Shown here in pieces: positions 8,600 through 17,830 of a stretch of 64,000 bases of DNA. Position 1 is the stretch's first letter. Each line of letters opens with the position of its first letter. The stretch lies in contig NZ_LSRP01000001.1 of NCBI RefSeq assembly GCF_001885585.1, positions 124,001 to 188,000 on the forward strand. Reading direction: 5' to 3'. This DNA comes from Pararhizobium antarcticum (GTDB lineage Bacteria; Pseudomonadota; Alphaproteobacteria; Rhizobiales; Rhizobiaceae). The notes beneath the pieces were generated by a model. The model did not search any database and was not told the DNA's origin. It was given only the letters and a program-made list of their open reading frames with translations. Both the position numbers and the translations under genes were made by a program.

Positions 8600-11500
8600 T
8601 CAGTAGACGTCGCGCAGATAGCGTTTGTCGCGAGCGAGACGCGCAACATAATCGGCCGCCTTGTCGTCGCTCATCTGCCCCTGACCGGCGACGATGGCCT
8701 TCAGGGCAGCATCGACGTCTCGGGCCATGCGCGAGGCATCCCCGCAGACATAGACAGAGGCTCCCTCCTCGATCCAGCGCCAGAGGTCCGCGGCCTTTTC
8801 CAGCATGCGATCCTGCACATAGACCTTGTCGGTGCCATCCCTCGAAAAGGCGGTATCAAGGCGGGTCAGCACGCCCGAGTGCTGCCAATCAAGAAGCTCG
8901 TCCCGATAGTAGAAATCGCTGCTTGCGTGCTGCTCGCCAAAGAACAGCCAGTTTCTCCCGGTGGCACCGGACGCCGCACGATCGGCGAGAAACCCCCGGA
9001 AAGGCGCGATGCCGGTTCCAGGACCGATCATGATCACGGGCCTTTCTGCATCGCCCGGCAATCGGAAGCCCGGGGCCGGACGCACGAAAATCGACGCGCC
9101 GGATTGCTCCGCCCGGTCGGCGAGAAAAACCGAACAGACCCCATGCCGCGCGCGGCCCTGATGCGCATAGCGCACGGTCGAGACCGTCAGATGGACCTCT
9201 CCCGCATGCGCCTTGGGGCTGGAGGAGATCGAATAAAGCCGCGGCTGCAGCCGCTTCAGGCTGGAGAGAAAATCACCGGCATCGACACGCGGCCTGTACT
9301 CGGACAGAACATCGGCCACCTGCCGTCCCCAGAGCCAGTTTTCGCGGCCAGCCTTGTTGTCGCGATGCAGCAGCGCATTGAGCCCCTCATTCCTGCTCCG
9401 CTCCGCGACAAACCGGAGGAAATCGGGTGTGATCCGGGCAATCTCGAAATGATCGGCCAGTGCATCGGCGAGCGGCATCTCTCCGGCATCGGGAACGATG
9501 ACCAAGGCCTCTGGCGAAAGCCCCGTTGTGTCGAGAATTTCAGCGACCAGAGCGGGGCAATTGGACGGACGGATACCGAGCGCATCGCCGGCCTCGTAAT
9601 TGAGCCCGGTATCGCGGAGATCGAAACCGATCTGCCGGGTCTCCTTGGCTGAACCGGCCCCATTCAGCCTGAGATTGCGGATGAGGCGGACGGTGCTCGC
9701 CTTCTCGCGGAGCGTACCGGAAGTGATCGCCGGCAGCGGGGCTGGTTTTGCAACCGTCATTGTGTCCAGCGGATCCGGATCGTCATCCGTCAGGGCTTCG
9801 ATGACCGCATCCAGCCACCCATCGACCTTGTCTTCGCCGTCCCCGTCGCAATCGATCCGCGACAGAAGCCGGCGCGCACCCAAAGCCTCGAGCTTTTCAT
9901 CGAGCCGCCGACCAAAGCCGCAGAATTCGCCATAGCTCGAATCGCCGAGTGCCAGAATGGCAAAACCCAGATCCGGCAGCTGAACCTTGCTGTTCTGCAA
10001 GTGGCGCCAGAATCCGGCTCCATTGTCCGGCGCCTCGCCATCGCCAAAGGTGCTGGTGACGACCAGAAGCAGGTTCTCCCGCAAAAGCGCATCGGCTGCA
10101 CACTCTTCCATGCAGGCGAGCCGAATCTTCAGGCCATGCTCGCCAAGGTCGGCGGCACAGCGTTTCGCCAGTTCCTCAGCCGTCCCGGTCTGTGAGGACC
10201 AGAGCATCAGGATACCGTCATTGCGCTTCTCCTCGAGAGAGGCGGATGCGGTTTGCACAGCGTCAAGGCTCGGTCCGTCCCGCGAAAACAGCCCGGCCAG
10301 AAGACCGTTCAGCCGCTGGCGCTTCTCGAGCGGCAACGGTGCGTTGGGCGGCAGGACCGGCACGCCTGAGGGTGCGCGATCGTCGATCCGCAAGCCGAGG
10401 ATAAAGCCTTCGAGATAGGCCCTCTCCGCTCCCGCCAGAACCAGCGGTTCCGGGGCCTTGAGGCCGACAGCGCTCGCAAATCGATCGGCACCGGCCGCCA
10501 GCCATCCACCGGTGGTGACGGGCTGCAGGACCTTTTGCACGAGCGTGCTCGTTGAAGGCGTCGCCTTGCTTGGCTGCCCGACCGGCGACAGCGCGACGGC
10601 ACAGACCTTCAGTTCCGGCTGCAACGAGATCGGGTCGACAGCATCGCAGGTAACGGCATTGATGGCTATGTCGTTGCCGAAAATGTCGTTCCAGTGAAAC
10701 GGCGCGAAACAGGCCCCCGGCAAGACGCGATCGGTGACAATTGCCGGCAGGATGGCAAAACCACGCCTTGAGCGGATTTCGACGCGATCGCCATCGCTCA
10801 CGCCGAAGGCCTGCGCGTCCTGCGGATGGATCTCGACAAAGGGTCCGGAATTGAGCTTGTTCAGCGTCTGGATCTTTCCCGTCTTGGTCATCGTGTGCCA
10901 CTGGTGCTGCAGGCGGCCGGTATTGAGAACGAACGGAAATTGCTCGTCCGGCATTTCCGAGGCGTCGAGATGCGGTCGGGCGAAAAACTGCGCCTTGCCG
11001 CTTGCCGTCGGAAACTGGAAACCTTTTGCCGGGTCGCGGTAGCGCACCGGATTGCGATCTGTTCCACCTTTTGCAACAGGCCATTGCAGCGGGCTTTCCG
11101 CAAGCCGCCCGTGGGTGGCACCCGAAATATCATAGCCGGTCTTGGCATTGGCAAAACCACGGATTTCGTCAAAGACCTCCGCTGCCGAAGCATAGGTGAA
11201 AGCCCAGGCATACCCCATGCGACAGGCGATCTCGGCGATGATCCACCAGTCCGGGCGCGCCTCGCCGGGCGGTTCGACAGCCTTGCCCATCAGCGTCATT
11301 GTGCGCTCGGAATTCACCATCACGCCTTCGGCTTCCGCCCAGAGCGCACCGGGTAGGAGAATATCGGCATAGATATTGGTTTCGGTGTCGAGAAACACGT
11401 CCTGGGTGATCACCAGTTCGGCCTTCTTCAGCCCGTCGATGACGGTCGCGCGGTTGGCGACGGAGGCAACTGGGTTGGTGCAGATGATCCAGCAGGCCTT

Positions 11501-12700
11501 GATAAGGCCCGAGCGCATATCCTCGAACAGGGAGATCGTGCCGCCGCCGCCATCGGATCGGATGGTGCCCTTTGGCAAGGCCCAGCGTTTCTCGACGAAC
11601 TGCCGGTCGGCATCAACAAGCGCCGAACGCTGGCCGGGCAGACCCGGTCCCATATAGCCCATCTCCCGGCCGCCCATGGCATTCGGCTGGCCGGTCAGCG
11701 AAAACGGTCCGCTTCCCGGACGGCAGATCGCCCCGGTCGCCAGGTGCAGGTTGCAGAGCGCATTGCTGCTCCAGGTGCCGTGTGTGCTCTGGTTCAGCCC
11801 CATGGTCCAAAGGCTGATCCAATTGCCGGCATTGCCGATCATCTCGGCGGCATTGCGAATATCCTCTGCCGCAAGCCCGGTGATGGCGGCAACCGCATCC
11901 GGCGCATAGGCGCTGAGAAAATCCAGCATGTCCGCCCAGCCATCCGTATGGGCCGAAATGAAATCGGTATCGATCCGGCCGCTGTCGTGAAGCAGATGCA
12001 GCAGGCCATTGAGGAGGGCCAGGTCCGTACCGCCCTTGATTTGCAGGAAAAGGCCGGCCTTCTCCGCCGTGGCTGTCCGGCGCGGATCGACGACGATCAG
12101 CTTTGCCCCCTGCCGGACGCGATCCATCAGCCGCAGGAAAAGGACAGGATGACAATCGGCCATGTTCGAGCCGATGACGAGGAAGAGATCCGCCTTGTCG
12201 ATATCGTCATAGGAGCCCGGAGGACCATCGGCACCCAACGAAAGCTTGTAACCGCTGGCCGCACTGGCCATGCACAGACGCGAATTGGATTCGATATGCT
12301 GGGTGCGGATGAAACCTTTGGCGAGCTTGTTGGCGAGGTACTGCGCCTCGATCGACATCTGGCCGGAAACATAGAGCGCGATCGCATCGGGCCCGTCCCG
12401 CTCGAGGATCACCTTCAGCCGCTCGGCCGTCTCCGAAAGCGCCCTGTCCAGCGCCACCGGCACCTGCTCGCCGTTGCGATCGGCGCGAATGAAGGCGCGG
12501 TCGAGCCGTCCGGTCGCCTCGATCGCCTGGGCGCTCGTCATGCCCTTTGTGCACAGCCGGCCGCGATTGGCGGGATGATCCTTGTCGCCGGTGACCTTGG
12601 TGACGCGGTTGCCGGCGACCTCCATGACGATGCCGCAGCCGACCCCGCAATAGGGGCAGGCACTCTTGACCTTGCGGGTGGACGACGTGTGGATATTCAT
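8600..12700 (-). CDS. nasA: Assimilatory nitrate reductase fused to CysJ-like flavoprotein
   Basis: A 1366-residue fusion. Residues 1-about 700 form a molybdopterin-guanine-dinucleotide nitrate reductase with an N-terminal 4Fe-4S site (Cys15, Cys18, Cys22 in CPYCGVGC, and Cys50). A linker leads to a flavodoxin-like FMN domain (LWSSQTGTAEELA near residue 830, STFGDGEAPDN). A ferredoxin-NADP reductase module follows, with FAD motif RLYSISSSP near 1155 and NADPH motif IGPGTGIAPFRG near 1222; it ends in YLRDVY as CysJ does. The chain NADPH-FAD-FMN-4Fe4S-Mo would let one polypeptide reduce nitrate to nitrite. It overlaps cysG by four bases and is the last nas gene. Such fusions are known in alphaproteobacteria. 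Confidence 0.93.
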   Translation of the reverse strand: MNIHTSSTRKVKSACPYCGVGCGIVMEVAGNRVTKVTGDKDHPANRGRLCTKGMTSAQAIEATGRLDRAFIRADRNGEQVPVALDRALSETAERLKVILERDGPDAIALYVSGQMSIEAQYLANKLAKGFIRTQHIESNSRLCMASAASGYKLSLGADGPPGSYDDIDKADLFLVIGSNMADCHPVLFLRLMDRVRQGAKLIVVDPRRTATAEKAGLFLQIKGGTDLALLNGLLHLLHDSGRIDTDFISAHTDGWADMLDFLSAYAPDAVAAITGLAAEDIRNAAEMIGNAGNWISLWTMGLNQSTHGTWSSNALCNLHLATGAICRPGSGPFSLTGQPNAMGGREMGYMGPGLPGQRSALVDADRQFVEKRWALPKGTIRSDGGGGTISLFEDMRSGLIKACWIICTNPVASVANRATVIDGLKKAELVITQDVFLDTETNIYADILLPGALWAEAEGVMVNSERTMTLMGKAVEPPGEARPDWWIIAEIACRMGYAWAFTYASAAEVFDEIRGFANAKTGYDISGATHGRLAESPLQWPVAKGGTDRNPVRYRDPAKGFQFPTASGKAQFFARPHLDASEMPDEQFPFVLNTGRLQHQWHTMTKTGKIQTLNKLNSGPFVEIHPQDAQAFGVSDGDRVEIRSRRGFAILPAIVTDRVLPGACFAPFHWNDIFGNDIAINAVTCDAVDPISLQPELKVCAVALSPVGQPSKATPSTSTLVQKVLQPVTTGGWLAAGADRFASAVGLKAPEPLVLAGAERAYLEGFILGLRIDDRAPSGVPVLPPNAPLPLEKRQRLNGLLAGLFSRDGPSLDAVQTASASLEEKRNDGILMLWSSQTGTAEELAKRCAADLGEHGLKIRLACMEECAADALLRENLLLVVTSTFGDGEAPDNGAGFWRHLQNSKVQLPDLGFAILALGDSSYGEFCGFGRRLDEKLEALGARRLLSRIDCDGDGEDKVDGWLDAVIEALTDDDPDPLDTMTVAKPAPLPAITSGTLREKASTVRLIRNLRLNGAGSAKETRQIGFDLRDTGLNYEAGDALGIRPSNCPALVAEILDTTGLSPEALVIVPDAGEMPLADALADHFEIARITPDFLRFVAERSRNEGLNALLHRDNKAGRENWLWGRQVADVLSEYRPRVDAGDFLSSLKRLQPRLYSISSSPKAHAGEVHLTVSTVRYAHQGRARHGVCSVFLADRAEQSGASIFVRPAPGFRLPGDAERPVIMIGPGTGIAPFRGFLADRAASGATGRNWLFFGEQHASSDFYYRDELLDWQHSGVLTRLDTAFSRDGTDKVYVQDRMLEKAADLWRWIEEGASVYVCGDASRMARDVDAALKAIVAGQGQMSDDKAADYVARLARDKRYLRDVY

Positions 12701-14178
12701 GCGCTGAGCGCCACCGCCTGCTGTTCCTGGCGTGCAAAGACGCCACCGACGGCGATCAGCACCGGCTCGTCATAACCGATCTCGCCGATACCATGCGCCA
12801 TCTCGGTGACCGTTCCGAACCAGCGTTTCTCGCTGGCCCTCGAGACGGAGGAACAGATTGCCACCGGTGTGCGCGGATCAAGCCCATGCTCCTGCAGGCG
12901 CGTCGAAATCTCGCCGGCCGTGCGGCCCCCCATGTAAAAGATCGTCGTCGTTCGCGGATCGGCGATTGCTCGCCAGTCGAGATCCGCCGGCAGGGCGCCA
13001 TGCCGGGAATGGCCGGTGACGAAGCGCACGGACTGGGCGTGGTCGCGATGGGTGAGCGAGACGCCGAGGCGCGACGCCATGGCGCTGGCAGCGGTAATGC
13101 CCGGCACCATGTCGACGGCAATTCCATGTCGCTCCAGGAAGGCGATCTCCTCGCCGGCGCGACCGAAGACGGCCGGATCGCCCGATTTCAGCCGCACGAC
13201 GCGCTTGCCCTGCCGGGCGAAGGTCAGCATTATCCGGTTGATGTCGTCCTGCTTGCAGCTTTCGCGGCCACCGCGTTTTCCGACCAGCATGCGCTTGGCT
13301 TCGCGGCGGGCCAGTTCCAGAACCTCGTCGGAAACCAGATCGTCGAACAGGATGACGTCGGCCGATTGCAGCGCCCGCATCGCCTTCAATGTCAGCAGTT
13401 CCGCATCACCAGGCCCGGCGCCGACCAGCGTCACCCGGCCGCTTCCCGCATGCTGCGGCGGGGAAAGATCATCGCGAATATCGGCGACGCTCGCAGCGTC
13501 CGGGCTTTGCCCGCCAAATGCACGGTCGACGAAGCGCTCCCAGAAGGCCCGGCGCTGCGGGCCGGGATTGAGCTTTTCGGCAACCGTGTCGCGCAGGGAG
13601 CGGGCAAGACCCGCCCAATCCTTCAGCGATGGCGGCAGAAGCGTTTCGACCCGGCGGCGGATTGCCTGCCCGAGGATCGGTGCGGCACCATCCGTCGAGA
13701 TGCCGACGACGACCGGCGAGCGGTTGACGATCGTTCCGAACTGGAACTGGCAGAAGGCCGGCTTGTCGATGATGTTGACGGGAACGCCGGCCATTCTGGC
13801 GGCACAGGCGAAGGTGCGCGCAGCCTCGTCGGTTTCCGCATCGGCGATGGCGACCGCTATCCCGTCGAAATCGACCAGACCCCACGGACGATGATGAACG
13901 CGCACCCTGCCCTCCTCAAGCAGGGCGCGCATATCGCCGGACAACACCTGCTGGCCGGCGAGAACTGCTACATCGGCACCGGCCGCAGCCAGAAGCTCGG
14001 CCTTCCACGCAGCGGCCTCCGTGCCGCCGGAAACGATAGCCTTGCGGCCATTCAGCGGCAGAAAGATGGGCAGGACGGCGAGCGGTTGCATGCGCTCCGG
14101 GCGCTTGCGGCCTGCCGGTGCAGTGTCCGGCACCCGCGTGCCCGAAGTCATTGCCCGTGTATCGCTATCCCTGTTCAT
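12697..14178 (-). CDS. cysG: Siroheme synthase (multifunctional CysG)
   Basis: A 493-residue protein with an N-terminal precorrin-2 dehydrogenase/ferrochelatase half (residues about 30-230; RKAIVSGGTEAAAWKAELLAAAGA, PVNIIDKPAFCQF) and a C-terminal uroporphyrinogen-III methyltransferase half (about 245-490; VTLVGAGPGDAELLTLKA, LKSGDPAVFGRAGEE, GITAASAMASRLG). It makes siroheme for nirB. It lies in the nas operon, 29 bases after nirD, and overlaps nasA by ATGA. Other possible starts at residues 10 and 30 would remove only a non-conserved leader. Confidence 0.93.
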   Translation of the reverse strand: MNRDSDTRAMTSGTRVPDTAPAGRKRPERMQPLAVLPIFLPLNGRKAIVSGGTEAAAWKAELLAAAGADVAVLAGQQVLSGDMRALLEEGRVRVHHRPWGLVDFDGIAVAIADAETDEAARTFACAARMAGVPVNIIDKPAFCQFQFGTIVNRSPVVVGISTDGAAPILGQAIRRRVETLLPPSLKDWAGLARSLRDTVAEKLNPGPQRRAFWERFVDRAFGGQSPDAASVADIRDDLSPPQHAGSGRVTLVGAGPGDAELLTLKAMRALQSADVILFDDLVSDEVLELARREAKRMLVGKRGGRESCKQDDINRIMLTFARQGKRVVRLKSGDPAVFGRAGEEIAFLERHGIAVDMVPGITAASAMASRLGVSLTHRDHAQSVRFVTGHSRHGALPADLDWRAIADPRTTTIFYMGGRTAGEISTRLQEHGLDPRTPVAICSSVSRASEKRWFGTVTEMAHGIGEIGYDEPVLIAVGGVFARQEQQAVALSA

Positions 14179-14207
14179 CTCACCGATCTCCTGTTCGAAC
14201 GACCCGT

Positions 14208-14564
14208 CTATTCCGCCGCGATGACCGCTTCCGCCGTCTGCGGCATCAACGATAAAAGGATGCGATCCCCTTCCAGACGCACGGGGAAGGACAACGTCTC
14301 TCCCTCGTCGGCGCCCTGCGCACGGCCGGTTTCGAGCGAGATCACCCAGTTGTGCAGCGGGCAGGTAACGCAGCCGTCATGGACGATGCCCTGGCTCAGC
14401 GGTCCCTTGCGGTGGGGACATTTGTCCTCCAGCGCAAAGACCTTGTCGTCCGCCGTCCGGAAGACCGCCACCGTCATGGTTCCGGTCGTGACACAGCGTG
14501 CGCCGCGCCGCGGAATGTCGGAGATCGATCCGACATCGAACCAGCTGTTCATATGCGTGTTCAT
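14208..14564 (-). CDS. nirD: Nitrite reductase small subunit (Rieske type)
   Basis: A 118-residue NirD-type protein. Unlike many NirD proteins that have lost the cluster ligands, it retains a complete Rieske pattern: CPHRKG, then 17 residues later CPLHNW. It can therefore probably bind a 2Fe-2S cluster. It partners the cytoplasmic NAD(P)H nitrite reductase NirB, with which its start overlaps by four bases. Confidence 0.92.
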   Translation of the reverse strand: MNTHMNSWFDVGSISDIPRRGARCVTTGTMTVAVFRTADDKVFALEDKCPHRKGPLSQGIVHDGCVTCPLHNWVISLETGRAQGADEGETLSFPVRLEGDRILLSLMPQTAEAVIAAE

Positions 14565-17008
14565 TCTGCGGCCTCCAGCTTGAGTTCAGACATCGGCATG
14601 AATTCGTGCTTGTCCTTGCCGGAGACGCGCTCCGACCAGGGGTCGACCTGCGCCACCTTCTGCGACAGCACGAAACGCTCGAAATAGCCCTGACGTTTTT
14701 CGGCGTCGGTCATGATCTGCCGGCGGATTTCATCGAGACCGATGCGCTTGGCCCATTTGTAGATGCGCTCCAGGTAATGGCCCTGCTCTCGGTACATTTG
14801 CGTCAGCGCCACGATATATTCGAGCGCTTCGTCCTCGGTCCGGACCAGACCGAGAACTTCGGTGCCCTTGATGTCGAGGCCGGCAGCGCCTGCAAAATGG
14901 ATCTCGAAGCCTGAATCGACGCAGATGACGCCGATATCCTTGCAGGTCGCTTCGGCGCAGTTTCGCGGACAGCCGGACACGCCCATCTTCAGCTTGGCCG
15001 GCGTCCAGGAGCCCCACATGAACTTCTCGATGCGAATGCCGAGCCCGGTCGAATCCTGCGTACCGAAACGGCACCAGTCGGTCCCGACGCAGGTTTTCAC
15101 CGTGCGCAGTCCCTTGGCATAGGCCTGACCTGAGACAAAGCCAGCCTTGCCGAGATCGGCCCAGACGGCCGGCAGATCTTCCTTGCGGATGCCGAGCATG
15201 TCGATGCGCTGGCCGCCGGTGACCTTGACAGCCGGGATTTCGAACTTGTCGACCACATCGGCAATCGCCCGCAATTCGGACGAACTCGTCATACCGCCCC
15301 ACATGCGTGGAACGACGGAATAGGTGCCGTCCTTCTGGATATTGGCGTGGACCCGCTCGTTGATGAACCGCGACTGGTAATCGTCGGCATAGTCGTCCGG
15401 CCAGTCGCAGACGAGGTAGTAGTTGAGCGCCGGCCGGCACTTGGCGCAGCCGCAGGATGTCTTCCACTCCAGTTCCTGCATGACCGCCGGAATGGTCTTC
15501 AGCTGCTTTGCCACGATCAGCCGGCGCACATCGCTGTGGCCGAGATCGGTACAGCCGCACATCGGCTTCACGGCATGGGGATTGAATGCGTCGCCCAGCG
15601 TGATCGACATCAACTGCTCGACCAGACCTGTGCAGGAGCCGCAGGACGCCGACGCCTTGGTGTGGGCGCGAACCTCATCAAGCGTCGTCAGCCCCCTGGC
15701 GGCAATCGTATCGACGATCTTGCCCTTGCAGACGCCGTTGCAGCCACAGATTTCAGCCTCTGCCGGCAGGGCCGCGACCGCGGCCCGCGGATCAAGCGTC
15801 GTGCCGCCCTGATAGGACTGCCCGAAGATCAGGGTGTCGCGCATCTCGGTCACAGGCACGCTGCGCTTCATCAGATCGAAATACCAGGAGCCATCGGTGG
15901 TATCGCCATAGAGCACGGCACCGATGATCCGGTCGTTCTTCAGCACCAGACGCTTGTAGACGCCGGCCGTCGCATCGCGCAGGACGATTTCCTCGCGGTC
16001 GTCGCCTTCCGCAAAATCGCCGGCCGAAAACAGGTTGATGCCGGTGACCTTGAGCTTGGTGTTGGTGACGGAGCCGCCATATTCGCCGTTGCCGCCGCAG
16101 AGCCGATCGGCCAGGATCCGCGCGCTTTCATAGAGCGGCGCGACAAGGCCGTAGCAGGTGCCGCGATGTTCAGCGCATTCGCCCAGCGCATAGATGTTGG
16201 GATCCGACGTCATCATACCGTCATCGACGACGATGCCGCGATTGACGGCAATGCCGGCATCCCTGGCCAGCGCCGAGGCGGGACGGATGCCGACTGCCAT
16301 GATGACCATTTCTCCGTCGAGAATGCGACCATCCTTGAGTTCGACGCCTTCAACCCTGTCGGTGCCGAGGATCGCCTTGGTGTCCGCCTTGGTGATGATC
16401 GCGATGCCCCGTTCGGTCAGCGCCTTCTCGAGCAGATAGGCGGCAGCCGGATCGAGCTGGCGTTCCATGATCGTCGGCATCAGGTGCACGACGGTCACGT
16501 CCATGCCCTGCCGTTTCAGGCCGTAGGCAGCCTCGAGCCCGAGAAGGCCGGCGCCGATGACGATTGCCTTGCCCTTGTTCCTGGCAATGTCGAGCATCTT
16601 CTCGACATCATCGAGGTCGCGATAGGCGAGAACGCCCGGCAGCTGATGGCCCGGCACCGGAATGATGAAGGGCAGCGAGCCGGTCGCGATCACCAGCCGG
16701 TCATAGGGTGCGACGATACCGTTTTCGGCCGTCACCGTCTTTGCGACGCGGTCGATGGCACCCACCCTGGCGCCACGATGCAGCGTCACGCCATGGTCGC
16801 GATACCAGTCGTCACCATGGATGATGATGTCATCATAGGCCTTTTCGCCTGACAGCACCGGCGAGAGCATGATGCGGTCGTAGTTGACGCGCGGCTCGGC
16901 GTTGAAGATCGTCACGTCGTAGAGGCCGGGCGCCTTTTCGAACAGCTCTTCCAGCATGCGCCCCGGCGCCATGCCATTGCCGATAATCACCAGTTTTTCG
17001 CGGTTCAT
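14561..17008 (-). CDS. nirB: NAD(P)H nitrite reductase large subunit
   Basis: An 815-residue siroheme enzyme that reduces nitrite to ammonium. It has an N-terminal FAD/NAD domain (LVIIGNGMAPGRMLEEL; GKAIVIGAGLLGLEAAYGL), then a BFD-like 2Fe-2S region (CGCNGVCKGKIVDTI) and a second cysteine cluster (CGCAKCRPALNYYL). The siroheme-4Fe4S half carries CVGTDWCRFGTQDS and SGCPRNCAEATCKD. The start MNREKLVI is preceded at the right distance by the strong ribosome site GAGGAG; the upstream extension has no homology character. The order transporter-nirB-nirD-cysG-nasA provides the whole route from nitrate uptake to ammonium. Confidence 0.96.
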   Translation of the reverse strand: MNREKLVIIGNGMAPGRMLEELFEKAPGLYDVTIFNAEPRVNYDRIMLSPVLSGEKAYDDIIIHGDDWYRDHGVTLHRGARVGAIDRVAKTVTAENGIVAPYDRLVIATGSLPFIIPVPGHQLPGVLAYRDLDDVEKMLDIARNKGKAIVIGAGLLGLEAAYGLKRQGMDVTVVHLMPTIMERQLDPAAAYLLEKALTERGIAIITKADTKAILGTDRVEGVELKDGRILDGEMVIMAVGIRPASALARDAGIAVNRGIVVDDGMMTSDPNIYALGECAEHRGTCYGLVAPLYESARILADRLCGGNGEYGGSVTNTKLKVTGINLFSAGDFAEGDDREEIVLRDATAGVYKRLVLKNDRIIGAVLYGDTTDGSWYFDLMKRSVPVTEMRDTLIFGQSYQGGTTLDPRAAVAALPAEAEICGCNGVCKGKIVDTIAARGLTTLDEVRAHTKASASCGSCTGLVEQLMSITLGDAFNPHAVKPMCGCTDLGHSDVRRLIVAKQLKTIPAVMQELEWKTSCGCAKCRPALNYYLVCDWPDDYADDYQSRFINERVHANIQKDGTYSVVPRMWGGMTSSSELRAIADVVDKFEIPAVKVTGGQRIDMLGIRKEDLPAVWADLGKAGFVSGQAYAKGLRTVKTCVGTDWCRFGTQDSTGLGIRIEKFMWGSWTPAKLKMGVSGCPRNCAEATCKDIGVICVDSGFEIHFAGAAGLDIKGTEVLGLVRTEDEALEYIVALTQMYREQGHYLERIYKWAKRIGLDEIRRQIMTDAEKRQGYFERFVLSQKVAQVDPWSERVSGKDKHEFMPMSELKLEAAE

Positions 17009-17018
17009 CGTCGTCTCC

Positions 17019-17816
17019 TCACGCCGCTTCGACGAGGCGGTGGCGCTCGTAGAGAAATTTGAGAACGGCCGAACGGCAGCGGATATAGGTTGGATCGGTG
17101 GCCAGTTCGATGCGGCGGCGCGGGCGCGCGATCGGCACGTCCAGCACTTCGCCGATCCGGGCAGCCGGACCATTGGTCATCATCACGATACGGTCCGACA
17201 ACAGCACGGCCTCATCGACATCATGGGTGATCATCATCACGGTATTGCCGAGTTCGGCATGGATCTGCATGACCTGATCCTGCAGATGTGCCCGGGTCAG
17301 CGCATCGAGCGCACCGAATGGCTCATCGAGCAGAAGCACCTTCGGCTCCATGGCCAGCGCCCTTGCAATGCCGACGCGCTGTTTCATGCCGCCGGAGATT
17401 TCCGAGGGGCGCTTGTCACGGGCGTGTCCCATCTGCACGAGGTCGAGGTTGCGCATCACCCAGTCATGACGCTCGGCCTTCGTCTTCTTTCGCGAAAACA
17501 CCTTGTCGACGGCGAGCGAGACATTTTCGTAGACGGTCAGCCACGGCAGCAGGGAATGGTTCTGGAAGACCACGCCCCGATCCGGACCGGGCGCATCGAC
17601 GACCTGTCCGTCGAGGAAGACGACACCGGTTGTCGCCTCAGTGAGGCCGGCGACGATATTGAGCAGGGTGGACTTTCCGCAGCCGGAATGCCCGATGATC
17701 GAGATGAATTCGCCCTTTTCGACGCCGAGCGACACCTGGCTCAGCACCTCGCTGCGAACGCCGTTGCGCTCGAAGCTCTTGTCGATGAATTCCAGCGAGA
17801 GATAGCTTTTGGACAT
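17019..17816 (-). CDS. nrtC: Nitrate/nitrite ABC transporter ATP-binding protein
   Basis: A 265-residue ATPase with Walker A GHSGCGKST near residue 40, the Q-loop at VVFQNHSLLPWL, signature motif SGGMKQR and Walker B VLLLDEPFGALDALTR. This subfamily (NrtC/NrtD/NasD) shares VMQIHAELGNTVMMITHDVDEAVLLSDR. It has no C-terminal NrtA-like sensing domain, so it corresponds to the short NrtD/NasD form. It starts at MSKSYLSLEF, 14 bases after nrtB, and is followed after 10 bases by nirB. Confidence 0.93.
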   Translation of the reverse strand: MSKSYLSLEFIDKSFERNGVRSEVLSQVSLGVEKGEFISIIGHSGCGKSTLLNIVAGLTEATTGVVFLDGQVVDAPGPDRGVVFQNHSLLPWLTVYENVSLAVDKVFSRKKTKAERHDWVMRNLDLVQMGHARDKRPSEISGGMKQRVGIARALAMEPKVLLLDEPFGALDALTRAHLQDQVMQIHAELGNTVMMITHDVDEAVLLSDRIVMMTNGPAARIGEVLDVPIARPRRRIELATDPTYIRCRSAVLKFLYERHRLVEAA

Positions 17817-17830
17817 GATGATGCGCTCCT

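Noticed and set aside
8530-8700. Possible adenosylcobalamin riboswitch ahead of cobF
   Set aside because: The space before cobF is only 70 bases and I see no B12-box sequence or multi-stem fold there; the region further upstream is nasA coding sequence.
12793-14583. A 596-codon open frame on the plus strand opposite cysG/nirD
   Set aside because: It is antisense to well-recognised enzymes, has no family motifs and is rich in Arg/Gly/Gln as expected of a high-GC shadow frame.
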